A stretch of DNA of 21,838 nt, from positions 1 through 21,838 of the forward strand of contig CALIMM010000013.1 in assembly GCA_938045445.1 (NCBI GenBank), written 5' to 3'. The notes beneath the pieces are model-generated. The model did not search any database, was not told where the DNA came from, and worked only from the letters and a program-made list of their open reading frames with translations. Made by a program: the position numbers and the translations under genes. Numbering within the stretch: position 1 is the first letter of the stretch; each line of letters starts with the position of its first letter. Shown here piece by piece: positions 1 to 9,000 of this stretch. The stretch is from an uncultured Candidatus Saccharibacteria bacterium (GTDB lineage: Bacteria; Patescibacteriota; Saccharimonadia; Saccharimonadales; Saccharimonadaceae).

Positions 1-28
1 AACCCACGCTAACAGGAAAAAACAGGGT

Positions 29-60
29 AACTATAGTACAAATCGATTTGTACTATAGTT
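29..60. repeat. Perfect 32-bp palindrome
   Basis: The arm AACTATAGTACAAATC is followed directly by its exact reverse complement, with no spacer and ATCGAT at the centre. The stem is AT-rich. On the minus strand it lies about 115 bases past the stop codon of the 3D-domain gene and is followed, after five bases, by a run of six T. It could therefore act as a weak intrinsic terminator for that operon, or be a dimeric protein binding site. TATAGT, a -10-like hexamer, is present on both strands inside it. The rest of 1-176 is AT-rich and holds no gene that I can support. Confidence 0.85.
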
Positions 61-176
61 GGGATGAAAAAATATAAAAAATAGTAGCTAAAGTGAAATA
101 ATATTGTGCAAACCAATATACTGTGACACTATGGCAAAAACTTCCGGCGGAGGAGTGGCAAACGACTTGGTGGACG

Positions 177-1223
177 CTACTTCCCATCCGCCTTCGTCCA
201 ATCTGTCGCGAGGTCGAAGCCATGCGGATGCTTGGTGGCAAAGCTTCCGGTATCGTACACTTTGCCTGGGCCCATGCTTGTTTCAACTACCGAGCAGCGT
301 GGGTAGTTGCTATAATTCGCCGCCACGAGGATGTAGCCGTCTTTGTCAACCTTGGCGCCATCATCGCGAATGGTGTAAGTGCCGCCACCACAGTTACGCA
401 TGGCGACGTTCATCGGCAAATCATAGTATGTCTCGCGATGGCTCACCCCTTTGCTGTCAGTAAAGTGATGCGCGCCCTTGCTCTTCGTCAATGGATTCTT
501 GGGCTTCGTTCCAACTACTTCTACTTGCGTAGTCGGCTGCTTTACCACTGTTTGCGCTGTCAAGCGGCGTTGCACTTCAGCGCCATCCTTCATCTCAACC
601 GTATAGGTCATGCGGCGTATACCTGGCTGGCCAGCTCGCTTGATTGTTTTGCTACCGATGAACTGCTGCTTATCTTTAATCGTCTCGGTCGCAAATGCAA
701 TCGGCTCCTCCGCCGTCACCGTATGTGTTGGTGCGCGATGGATGGTCATTATCTCACTTGGCCCGTCCAGTGCAATGTTGCCAGGTGTCTGGAAACTGAC
801 TCTATCCTCGCGGTAGAGCGCCATACCAGCCGCCTTGGCGATATCCTGCGGCGCCTGTGCTACGGTGAGCACACGAGAACGTTTCTTACCATCTATCACA
901 GTGACTAACCGAGCACGCTGGATTATCACTGTTGGCGCTGCTTGCGCTAGCGACGCATCAAGGTGAGGTGAGACAGAGTCGTGAGAGGCATCAATCTTCA
1001 TACCTGAGGTAGCGATGAACTCCCGCACAGACGAAGCGGTCGAGTAGACAGCACGCTCTCGACCATTCTCCACCACAGTAACCAGTCGAGCTGGCACTGC
1101 TGCTGGGCTCTGGGCCGAAGCATAGCTTGCCACCACAAGTCCACTCACCACACTCAGCCCCAGCAAGCAGGCCATCATCGGTTGACGATGCTGCCACAAG
1201 CGATGGAGGCTCTTTGTAATCAT
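177..1223 (-). CDS. Secreted G5-domain protein with C-terminal 3D-like domain (YabE-like)
   Basis: 348 residues. An N-terminal hydrophobic segment at about 17-37 is a signal peptide or membrane anchor. Residues 46-165 look like DUF348-type repeats (RLVTVVENG, RLVTVIDGKK, EIMTIHRA), and about 166-240 is a G5 domain ending QVEVVGTK. The C-terminal part, about 265-348, has a Cys pair (C278, C310) and the block KVYDTG followed by GFDLATDW, which retains the acidic residues (D324, D337, D341) expected of a 3D double-psi barrel related to MltA. The family acts on or binds peptidoglycan outside the membrane. The ATG at 1223 has a GAGGAG ribosome site. The gene lies 21 bp behind the Rpf-like gene, so the two are probably co-transcribed. 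Family assignment is firm; the exact wall-cleaving activity is inferred. Confidence 0.85.
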   Translation of the reverse strand: MITKSLHRLWQHRQPMMACLLGLSVVSGLVVASYASAQSPAAVPARLVTVVENGRERAVYSTASSVREFIATSGMKIDASHDSVSPHLDASLAQAAPTVIIQRARLVTVIDGKKRSRVLTVAQAPQDIAKAAGMALYREDRVSFQTPGNIALDGPSEIMTIHRAPTHTVTAEEPIAFATETIKDKQQFIGSKTIKRAGQPGIRRMTYTVEMKDGAEVQRRLTAQTVVKQPTTQVEVVGTKPKNPLTKSKGAHHFTDSKGVSHRETYYDLPMNVAMRNCGGGTYTIRDDGAKVDKDGYILVAANYSNYPRCSVVETSMGPGKVYDTGSFATKHPHGFDLATDWTKADGK

Positions 1224-1244
1224 CTCACTCCTCTGGCTGGTCTG

Positions 1245-2414
1245 CTAGCGGTAGATGTCTTGCAGTCCCATCTTATTCTTACAGGTTGGCCAGGGCTGCC
1301 AGCCACGACGCTGGTACGTTTCCCAGGCTTTTTGGTCTTGGACCTCTGGTGGTGCTTCTGCTGCATTGGCGTAACCACCAAAGCCACCCCATGTCTTGAT
1401 GTCGAATTGGTACGCACCGTAGTAACCATTGCCAGTGTTGGAGGTGTAACCCCCTTCGCAGCTACGTAGCTTCGCTAGTGCCCCCGCAAAGTCACCGCTA
1501 AAGGTAGTATCGACTGGCTTCTTCTTCGTCCCAACGATCTCGACTCGGTTGACTGGCTCTTGCGTTACCACACTGCTGAGCTGTTTGCGCGACTCTTCGC
1601 GGCCATTCTTCATAATAATCTCGTACGTCACGGCCTTCTTGCCTTTTTTGCCCTCGGTCTTGACTTCTTTTTTGCCACGCTCGCGGTCGGCATCCTTGAT
1701 CTCCTCTGTCTTGAAATCGACTTCTTCCTCTACCGTCACCGTCTGCTTACCATTACGCCAGAGCTCCACGGTCATACCAGCTGTCAATGGCGTATTAACT
1801 GGTACCGACAGCGTGTCATCAGCACCCAGGGTGATTTTCTTGGCCTTGAGCATTGCGCCGACCGTCTTCTCCATCGTATATGCTTGGATTGTTTTGCCAT
1901 AAAATACGAGCGTAAAGGGCGTTGCGCGGTGGATCGTCATCACCTCTGCCGCCCCGTCAGCAATGATATCGCGCGAGCGAGCCAGCACCGCTTGGTCTTC
2001 GTCGTGCAGCGGAATGCCCGCTTGCTCGGCAATCTGCTTGCCTGTGCGATAGGCGGTGATGAGCTTCGTATCTGCCCCGCCATCGCGAATCACCACTGGC
2101 CGCGCTCGATAGATGTTTACTTCGTACGAAGCGCTCTCTAGTGGTGTATCAAGCTCAGGCTCAGTGCGGTCTTTGTCGTCAAGCCGCACATTTGCCTCAC
2201 GCAACGCATCACGTAAGGTAGTCGCCTTGGTGTAGAACCCGCGCTTGGCCGTGCCTTCGTGCAATGTGATGATATGCTCGCCACTACCCGGCTGGCGCGA
2301 TGCTGCATGGACGGACGGAATCCGCCATAGGCCAATACCAACCAGCGCAACCATACCAGCGATAGCAAGATTGCGTGGCGAGAGAAATTTCAAAAATGGA
2401 ATAGACTGTATCAT
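1245..2414 (-). CDS. Rpf-like transglycosylase with DUF348 and G5 domains
   Basis: 389 residues from the ATG at 2414. A TTG 39 bases upstream (2453) overlaps the predicted -10 box, so I prefer the ATG. A membrane anchor or signal lies at about 14-30. DUF348-like repeats cover about 47-215, with EVMTIHRAT at 157-165, and a G5 domain covers about 220-296 ending RVEIVGTKKK. The C-terminal domain, about 305-380, is resuscitation-promoting-factor type: LRSCEGGY places the catalytic Glu at 320, followed by NTGNGYYGAYQF and GWQPWPTC, with C319 and C378 positioned for the usual disulfide. Such enzymes cleave the glycan strands of peptidoglycan. The architecture matches RpfB of Actinobacteria. It is first in a two-gene operon with a paralogous 3D-domain protein. 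Whether it remodels its own wall or a host wall cannot be told from sequence. Confidence 0.9.
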   Translation of the reverse strand: MIQSIPFLKFLSPRNLAIAGMVALVGIGLWRIPSVHAASRQPGSGEHIITLHEGTAKRGFYTKATTLRDALREANVRLDDKDRTEPELDTPLESASYEVNIYRARPVVIRDGGADTKLITAYRTGKQIAEQAGIPLHDEDQAVLARSRDIIADGAAEVMTIHRATPFTLVFYGKTIQAYTMEKTVGAMLKAKKITLGADDTLSVPVNTPLTAGMTVELWRNGKQTVTVEEEVDFKTEEIKDADRERGKKEVKTEGKKGKKAVTYEIIMKNGREESRKQLSSVVTQEPVNRVEIVGTKKKPVDTTFSGDFAGALAKLRSCEGGYTSNTGNGYYGAYQFDIKTWGGFGGYANAAEAPPEVQDQKAWETYQRRGWQPWPTCKNKMGLQDIYR

Positions 2415-2443
2415 AATCTGCGTAGCAATATACGCTACGATGT

Positions 2444-2452
2444 AGTATAGCA
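2444..2452 (-). promoter_or_regulatory. Extended -10 promoter of the Rpf/3D operon
   Basis: The minus strand reads TGCTATACT, an extended -10 element (TATACT at 2444-2449). The predicted start of transcription gives a leader of about 22 nt before the ATG at 2414. No good -35 hexamer is seen at 16-18 bp spacing. Confidence 0.55.
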
Positions 2453-2462
2453 AAATACACGT

Positions 2463-2483
2463 AAAAAAGCTAGTGGATAGCCC
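2463..2483 (-). terminator. Possible weak intrinsic terminator after the murE-like gene
   Basis: On the minus strand GGGCTA, the loop TCCAC and TAGCTT are followed by a run of T (TTTTTT overall). The stem is only four Watson-Crick pairs plus two G-T wobbles. It lies between the murE-like stop and the promoter of the next operon, which is the right place. Confidence 0.4.
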
Positions 2484-2533
2484 GGAAGAACCCTCCTCGA
2501 AACCTCACTATATCAGGGGTCAGAATGCCGCTA

Positions 2534-3826
2534 CTACTTATGTTCAGCAACCAAACTTCGCACCACTGCCGCGTCATTCCATGGTTGGCGCTGGCCGTTG
2601 ATGATGCGAAATTGCTCGTGGCCCATGCCGGTGATAAGAATGGTGTCGTCTGCCTGAGCGATGGCCAGCGCCTGAGCAATAGCCTCGCGCCGGTCGGCAA
2701 TCTCGCTAGTGTGACCTGCCCCGCCAGCCTGGTGAATGCCGCGCAGGATTGCCTGGCGAATGCCAGCTGGCTCTTCGTTATAACTCTCTTCGTCGGTAAC
2801 GATGATCTGGTCAGCTAGGCGAGCAGCAATCTCACCCATGATGGGTCGCTTCGCCTTGTCGCGGTCGCCCGTCGCACCAAAGACCAGGATGATATGCTGC
2901 TTGGTGATGGCCCGTGCTGAGGTCAGTAGCTTCTCGAGTGCGTCAGGGGTGTGGGCATAATCGACTACCACATCGTATGGCGTATCCACCGGCACACGCT
3001 CGAAGCGCCCTGGCACACCAGTGAGATTAGCTACGCCCCGAGCAATATCCTCTGGTGCGACGCCCAGTAACTGGCAAGCTGCAGCTGCAGCCGTCATGTT
3101 GTAAATATTAAATATCCCTGGAAGATGTGTTGTCAGTGGTAGCTTTGTCACGCCATCAAGAAGCACCGTTGCACTGCCACCCTCTTTGCGGGTCGCTGCC
3201 TGCGTGATGCGGGCTGTGGCAGCTACATCTTGGCCATAGGTAATCTTCTGCTCACGCGCCGTGTATTTATCAAAGAATGGAAACCATTCGTCATCACGGT
3301 TGAGCACAATAAAGCGCGGCTTCCGGGCAAAGAGTTTGCCCTTGGCGGCGGCATAGCGCTCCATCGTCTTGTGGTAGTCGAGATGGTCTTGGGTGAGGTT
3401 AGTCATGACTGCAACTTCAATTGGCACACCATCAAGCTTATGTTGATCAAGTGCGTGACTGGTAATTTCTAACACGACGAAGTCCACGTTGGCTCGCTTA
3501 GCCTCAGCAAAGAACTGTTGCATCCGCGCGGTAGAGCCAACTGTCGCATTGAGGTCGTTGAGCTGGCGCTGACCTGCCACCTCGATCAGTGCCGTGGAGA
3601 ACATTGCTGTGCGGCGGCCACTCGCCTTAAGGATTTCATTGATATAGTTAACGGTGGTTGTTTTACCATTCGTACCCGTCACAGCAATAACGCGCAGATG
3701 CTTGGCCGGGTTGCCATAGCGGGCCGCTACCAGGGCAATGCGGCTCCGCCGATACGCTTCTTCGAGAGTGTGGATCATCGCTGCGGGCAAGAGGCGACGC
3801 AGCTGCTTTACAAGTGTGTTTTTCAT
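2534..3826 (-). CDS. murE: MurE-like UDP-MurNAc-tripeptide ligase, short N-terminus
   Basis: 430 residues of the Mur ligase family, which adds the third amino acid of the peptidoglycan stem peptide at the expense of ATP in the cytoplasm. The P-loop GTNGKTTT is at 51-58, followed by LEITSHALDQHKLDGV, TNLTQDHLDYH, GRFERV, DYAHTPDALEK and FGATGDRDKAKRP. Typical MurE proteins are near 490 residues with the P-loop after about 110, so most of the N-terminal UDP-binding domain is missing. The segment that is DNPR in diaminopimelate-adding enzymes reads TDEESYNEEP here, so the Arg that holds meso-DAP is absent and Lys or another residue may be the substrate. The gene follows uvrD by 40 bp but has its own -10 box six bases before the ATG. 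The family call is firm; the substrate is open. Confidence 0.88.
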   Translation of the reverse strand: MKNTLVKQLRRLLPAAMIHTLEEAYRRSRIALVAARYGNPAKHLRVIAVTGTNGKTTTVNYINEILKASGRRTAMFSTALIEVAGQRQLNDLNATVGSTARMQQFFAEAKRANVDFVVLEITSHALDQHKLDGVPIEVAVMTNLTQDHLDYHKTMERYAAAKGKLFARKPRFIVLNRDDEWFPFFDKYTAREQKITYGQDVAATARITQAATRKEGGSATVLLDGVTKLPLTTHLPGIFNIYNMTAAAAACQLLGVAPEDIARGVANLTGVPGRFERVPVDTPYDVVVDYAHTPDALEKLLTSARAITKQHIILVFGATGDRDKAKRPIMGEIAARLADQIIVTDEESYNEEPAGIRQAILRGIHQAGGAGHTSEIADRREAIAQALAIAQADDTILITGMGHEQFRIINGQRQPWNDAAVVRSLVAEHK

Positions 3827-3832
3827 TTTTTT

Positions 3833-3841
3833 AGTATAGCA
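3833..3841 (-). promoter_or_regulatory. Extended -10 promoter of murE-like gene, leaderless arrangement
   Basis: The minus strand reads TGCTATACT followed by six A and then the ATG of the murE-like gene. Transcription would start at or within a base or two of the start codon. No Shine-Dalgarno sequence is present and no -35 box is evident. Confidence 0.6.
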
Positions 3842-3865
3842 TTTTTTGGCCGATGGCGGATAATT

Positions 3866-6013
3866 CTAGGGAGTAATTTTCTCAAGGCGGGCATATTGCA
3901 CATTCAGCTTCTTGGTAGAGCCATTTGCAAAGCGCACGCTCACTGCCATGCCATCGATGTCGATCACCTCGCCATCACCAAACTGGAGCGACCGTACCAT
4001 ATCGCCAACCTCATATGGCATGACCTCATCCAACGCGTCATCGTACATTGGTGTAGCTGGTTCGGTATGCACCATCGACAGGCTCATGCCCATATCGTCA
4101 AGAAAGCGTGATGGGCTGTTGTAGCTGCGGCTACCAAATTGCAAGCGACTCTGCGCATAGCTCATATAGAGCTCCTGCCGAGCGCGTGTCATCCCGACAT
4201 AACAGAGACGACGCTCCTCTTCGAGTGCGGCTGGCCCCTCCTCGAGTGCCCTGGCACTGGGAAACAGGCCATCCTCAAGCCCCACCATATACACCACCGG
4301 AAACTCTAGCCCCTTGGCAGCGTGGAGCGTCATAAGCGTCACGCTGTGTGCACCTGTCGCTTGGTCGGCCGAAGACATAAGCGCAACTTCCTCAAGAAAG
4401 TCTGGCATACTGGCAAAGGCCCGCGCATCAGACAGCAGTGCACTGAGGTTAGCCTCGCGATCATCAGCCTGGGGCGAGCCATCAAGAACATAGTCGCGAT
4501 AGCCCGTCTTGGTAATCACATCATCAATCAGTTGGCTTGGATCAGCCGCGGCCTCGACCTGCGTCTGGAAGCCACGTAGCAACTGGCCCAGCTGTGCGAG
4601 AGCAGTCTGCGCCCGCTTCGTCAGTGTCGCTGCCTGGCTGACATTAACCAGCGCACTAATGATATCGAGCCCACTGGTACTCTGCCAGATGAGAAACTTC
4701 TCCAGGCTCGTTGCGCCAATCCCCCGCGTTGGTACATTGGCAATCCGGCTAAAGCTCACACAGTCATTTGGCTGATAGATGAGGCGGAGATAGGCCAAGA
4801 TATCCTTAATCTCCTTACGATCATAAAACCGCACCCCACCGACCAACTGGTATGGCACGCGCTGCTGGTTGAAAGCTCGCTCAAAGGCATAGCTCTGGGC
4901 GTTGGTGCGATACAAGACAGCAAAGTCGCTATAGTCGCGCTCACCCATCGCCACCTGCGCAGCAATCTGGCTGGCAATGGTATACGCCTCCTCTGCTTCA
5001 TCATAGGCAGCTTGCACCTGCACTGGTGCGCCTGGGCCGGCTGCCGTCCAGAGGGTTTTATCCGTTCGCTGCTGATTTTTGTTAATCACATTGCCAGCAG
5101 CTTCGAGAATGGCCCCTGTCGAGCGATAATTTTGCTCAAGCTTCACCACCAGCGCCCCCGGGAAGTCGCGCTCAAAATTGAGAATATTCGTAAAATCTGC
5201 GCCGCGCCAGCTATAGATCGACTGCCAGTCATCTCCTACCACGCAGATATTGCGCTGTGAGTTGACTAGCAGCTTGATGATCTGATACTGCGCAGCATTC
5301 GTGTCCTGATATTCGTCAACCAGGATGTGCTTAAACTGCGCTTGGTAGCGTTGACGCACCACCGAGTGGTCTCGCAGGAGGCGTACCGTCTCGAGCAGGA
5401 GGTCGTCAAAATCGAGCGCACCTGCATCGGCCAGCAGCTGCTCATACAGCTGGTAGATCTCTGCCACCGCCTGCTGGAAGGGAAACCGCGCACTGGCTGC
5501 ATAGTCGCTGGGCGAGAGGAGCTGATTCTTGGCTTTGCTAATTGCTGCACTGGCAGCACGCGGCTTAAGCCTGTCTGCACCAATGGAAAGCTGCTTCATC
5601 GCTTGTTTGATGAGCCCTTGACGGTCGTCTTCGTCGTAAATCACGAAATTTGACGGAATGCTAATGGCCGCACCATCACGCCGCAAAATCCGCACACAAA
5701 TGCCATGGAATGTCCCCATCCACGGCATGAAGGAGCGGAGTGGTTGATCGGTTTGTGGCGCGTGAGGCGAGCTTGCTTGGGTGTGCCCAGCAATCTGCCA
5801 GAGGCGCTGGCGCATCTCACGGGCTGCCTTGTTAGTGAAGGTAACAGCCAAGACCTCATTGGGCCAGATGCCCTGCTCGGTTAGGAGGTAGGCAATGCGG
5901 TGCGTGAGTGTTTTTGTCTTGCCACTGCCCGCCCCTGCGAGAATTAAGACCGGGCCATCAAGTGCCACTACTGCCGAACGCTGGGCGTCGTTCAATCCAT
6001 CAAGTATATCCAT
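3866..6013 (-). CDS. pcrA: UvrD/PcrA/Rep family 3'-5' DNA helicase
   Basis: 715 residues, the usual length for superfamily 1A helicases, which unwind DNA in nucleotide excision repair and replication-fork restart. Motifs in order: Q-motif LNDAQRSAV near 7-15, Walker A AGAGSGKT at 26-33, motif Ia TFTNKAAREM, DEYQDTN (Walker B) at 233-239, motif III GDDWQSIYSWRGAD at 260-273, motif IV NYRS at 295-298, motif V TLHAAKGLEFPVVY, and motif VI VGMTRARQELY. The tail (YEVGDMVRSLQFGDG to YARLEKI) matches the small Tudor-like C-terminal domain of PcrA/UvrD, which contacts RNA polymerase. It starts 35 bp after the stop of the large acidic membrane protein, with a consensus TATAAT in that gap. The name pcrA versus uvrD is a matter of convention; no recB or addA features are seen. 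Confidence 0.96.
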   Translation of the reverse strand: MDILDGLNDAQRSAVVALDGPVLILAGAGSGKTKTLTHRIAYLLTEQGIWPNEVLAVTFTNKAAREMRQRLWQIAGHTQASSPHAPQTDQPLRSFMPWMGTFHGICVRILRRDGAAISIPSNFVIYDEDDRQGLIKQAMKQLSIGADRLKPRAASAAISKAKNQLLSPSDYAASARFPFQQAVAEIYQLYEQLLADAGALDFDDLLLETVRLLRDHSVVRQRYQAQFKHILVDEYQDTNAAQYQIIKLLVNSQRNICVVGDDWQSIYSWRGADFTNILNFERDFPGALVVKLEQNYRSTGAILEAAGNVINKNQQRTDKTLWTAAGPGAPVQVQAAYDEAEEAYTIASQIAAQVAMGERDYSDFAVLYRTNAQSYAFERAFNQQRVPYQLVGGVRFYDRKEIKDILAYLRLIYQPNDCVSFSRIANVPTRGIGATSLEKFLIWQSTSGLDIISALVNVSQAATLTKRAQTALAQLGQLLRGFQTQVEAAADPSQLIDDVITKTGYRDYVLDGSPQADDREANLSALLSDARAFASMPDFLEEVALMSSADQATGAHSVTLMTLHAAKGLEFPVVYMVGLEDGLFPSARALEEGPAALEEERRLCYVGMTRARQELYMSYAQSRLQFGSRSYNSPSRFLDDMGMSLSMVHTEPATPMYDDALDEVMPYEVGDMVRSLQFGDGEVIDIDGMAVSVRFANGSTKKLNVQYARLEKITP

Positions 6014-6021
6014 AGTAGCCT

Positions 6022-6027
6022 ATTATA
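6022..6027 (-). promoter_or_regulatory. -10 box before the helicase gene
   Basis: A consensus TATAAT on the minus strand lies eight bases before the helicase ATG (6013). The start of transcription would fall within about two bases of the ATG. There is no room for a Shine-Dalgarno site downstream of the start and no clear -35 box. Confidence 0.6.
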
Positions 6028-6048
6028 CCGGATGCCACTGGACTGATG

Positions 6049-9000
6049 CTAGGTAAAGAGTGTGTAATAGACCGCGCCAAGGCCAGCACCAAGCGCTAAC
6101 AGCATGACGATCCACAGCAGCCAAATCCAGCCAGCAGCTTGTTCGGGACGGCGGCGCGACTTCTTTGGTGCGCGGGTAAATTCTTCAGCACTGTAGATTG
6201 GTGCGACTACATTACCTTCGTTTTCCTCTTGGAGTGCTTGGTGGAGGGCGAGCGCGGTATCACCATTTTGGGTAGTGGCAGCTGCTTCTTCGATAGTGCC
6301 GACGTGTGCTTGGTCGTTTGCGGTTGGCTCATCATCCCACTCAGTCTCCACTGTCATTGGCTCAGCCTCAACTCGCTCTGCTTCGCCGTAATAGTCAATA
6401 TCCGGCTCACCAGGGCCTGGCACAGGCAAGCTCAGGTCGATCTCATCTTCTGCAAACTGCGGCCCTGCTCCATCAGCCGATGCCTCATGAGAGTCGGCTG
6501 GTTCATCCGGGTAGAGCGACCGGTCAGCACCGTAGTGATCCTCTAGCTGGTACATGGGCTCATCATCCGCCGTAGCAGCCTCTGGTGTATCTTGCTCGGG
6601 TAGTGGGTAGTGATCATCGGTCGGATAAAGTGATGGCGCATTCTCGCTCGTGTCTGTCAGTGCATCGATGAATTGCTCGGCCGATGCATGCTCATCATGC
6701 GGCGCAAAAAGATGCTGCGGTATAGATGGCTCGTTGGCATCAGCCGGAGCTATGCCGAATGCGCCAGGCTCATCATGATACATCCCCATCGGAGTAGTAT
6801 CGGCCAAGGTTGGCGCATCACCCACCAGTGTATCAGCACCACCAAGTGGCCGCTTATCGACTTTTGCCTCGGCATCGGGCAAGAATGGCGTGTAGCTCAG
6901 CGGCTTTTCATCGCCAGGCTGGAGGTCGAGTGTGCCTGCGGATGGTGTCTCGTCAGGTGCTGCTCCGTCAGACACTTTAGCCTCTCCATCTGCTCGATCA
7001 TTCGCGGCTTCGGCATGATGCTGCGCTGGCTCATGGCCAGGTGCTGGGCGAATATCCATGCCCACCACTGGTGCGCTACTTGTCAGTGGCTCAACCACCG
7101 CACCCTGGCGGCGCACCCGCGGGCGAGCCGTTTGGGCGGCTGCAGCAACTGGGGCAGCCCCACCCACAATATCCATAAAGCGGCCACGCGGACGCTGAAT
7201 AGATGGAGCAGCTGCTTGATCATCATTTGGCTCGGTTGGTGCTGTCTCATCTGCAGTATGCATAGCTGGTACATCGGCAACCGATGGCTTAGTCTGTTGG
7301 TCGACTGGCTGAGAAAGCGTAATTGGCACAACTTCAGGCGCATTCTCTGGCGTGTCCTCCTCTTTTTGTGGAGACGTTGGTGTGTCATTGGTGGATGTCT
7401 CAGGGCGAGCAGCAATAATCTGCTGCGCCTTGGCCACAACATCATCGGCTGGTGCAAACAGTGGTGTAGTGGGTGCATATAGCTGCTCCGGTTGGCCATC
7501 AGGAGTATCTGACAATTGCATTGCTACCGTGTTTTGCGCAGTGTCATTCGTATTCTGAGCGACATTAGCTGCATCAATAGCATTCGCTTCCTCTTGCGAG
7601 TCAGGCAATGAAGTATCGAGGTATGGTTCAGGAGTCGCTCGGTGCTCATTATATGTACTGAGTAGCGGCAATGGGCGATCGACGTGAGCTTCTGGCATAG
7701 CATCCTCAGTGCGCGTCTCCTCCGGCTGTGACGATGGGTTGTCATTAGCCACTACTGTATCTGGTATGGCGCGCTCGGCCGTTAGTAATTCTGCTGGAGC
7801 GACATCATCGACGTGCGATTGAGTAGATGGAGCAGCGAGTTCATCCTGCCAGGGCATGCCCTCGTCACCAAATGACACGTGCTCACTCAGCATATCTGCA
7901 TCAGCCACCTGAGCTGCCGTCTGGCTATCATCTGCAACGCTCGTACTGTCTGTTGCCACCTCTGGCCACGCAGGTGTAGCGTGGTCTACGTCAGAGGCTT
8001 GCACACCCGGTACATTACCCGGCTCGTCATATTGCAGCTCAGGCCATGCTGGCTCGTCAAGCGGCTGTACTACCTCACTATCAGAGGTATCATCACCACT
8101 CAGCGCTACTGGCATATCTGTGCTTGCAGATGTTTCTGGTGCATAGAGCAACTGGTCGTCATTGGCCTCATCGGTATCGCTCACACTGGTTGTATTATCT
8201 GGCTCATCCTGCGGTGCGACGACAGGTACATTATTAGCCGTATATGCATCATCCGCTGGCTTCACTACCACCTCGGCAGGGGGTAGCGAAGTATCACTCT
8301 CCTCCTCTGTTGGTGGTGGGATAACAAGTGGTTGCGGAGCAAAAGCATCATCAAGATCATCAACGACGGATGTTTGCGCTGGCTCAGCATCATCATCTTG
8401 TGCTTGATTCACCTCATTGAGATGACGGACGAGCGCTTCATCATCGTCATCACCCTCGGCGTCTTCGCCCGCAAATTGGTACGGCATCGTTGGTGTCTCC
8501 GACTCAACTTGCTCAATTGTCGCCGGCATCTCTTCCTCTGTAGCCGCAGCAGATGTTCCCTCGCTCGCCGCTCCATCACTCGGAGCTGATGCTGTATTAT
8601 CTGTCTCTGCCACAGGAGATGGCTCATCCGAATCTGTTGTGGATGATACATCATCCACCGGTGTCGCCTCGCGGGCTGGCGATGCAACAAACGGCCGCGC
8701 TGCCGACCGGCCGAAGAACTGGGCTCGATCGGCATATACGTCATCATCCTCATCGTCATCACTGGCTGGGGTAATAATATCGTAAGGGTCAACCGTCACA
8801 ACTGCTGCAGGCTGAGGCTGAGAAGACACGCTTTCTGTTGCTGGCACTGCTGGTGTTGCTGTATCTAGCGGAGTTACTTGGGGGGCTGGTTCTGTACCAT
8901 CTGTATCAGTTTGCTCTGGCGTGGTAGGTATCGAAGCAGGTTCGCGCTCCGACGCAACGACCGATTCCGACAGTGCCCTGGCACGGTCAACGGCTGGCTC

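Noticed and set aside
29..60. dif or phage attachment site
   Set aside because: The arms do not resemble XerC/XerD arms, the usual central spacer is missing, and no integrase or duplicated core is present in the window.
123..908. 261-residue plus-strand reading frame opposite the 3D-domain gene
   Set aside because: Antisense to a well-supported gene, with shadow-like composition and no ribosome site.
6673..7482. 269-residue plus-strand reading frame, and other long frames opposite the acidic protein gene
   Set aside because: They are the reverse-strand reading of a low-complexity coding region with biased codons; the products are rich in Trp, Cys and His, lack ribosome sites and resemble no protein.
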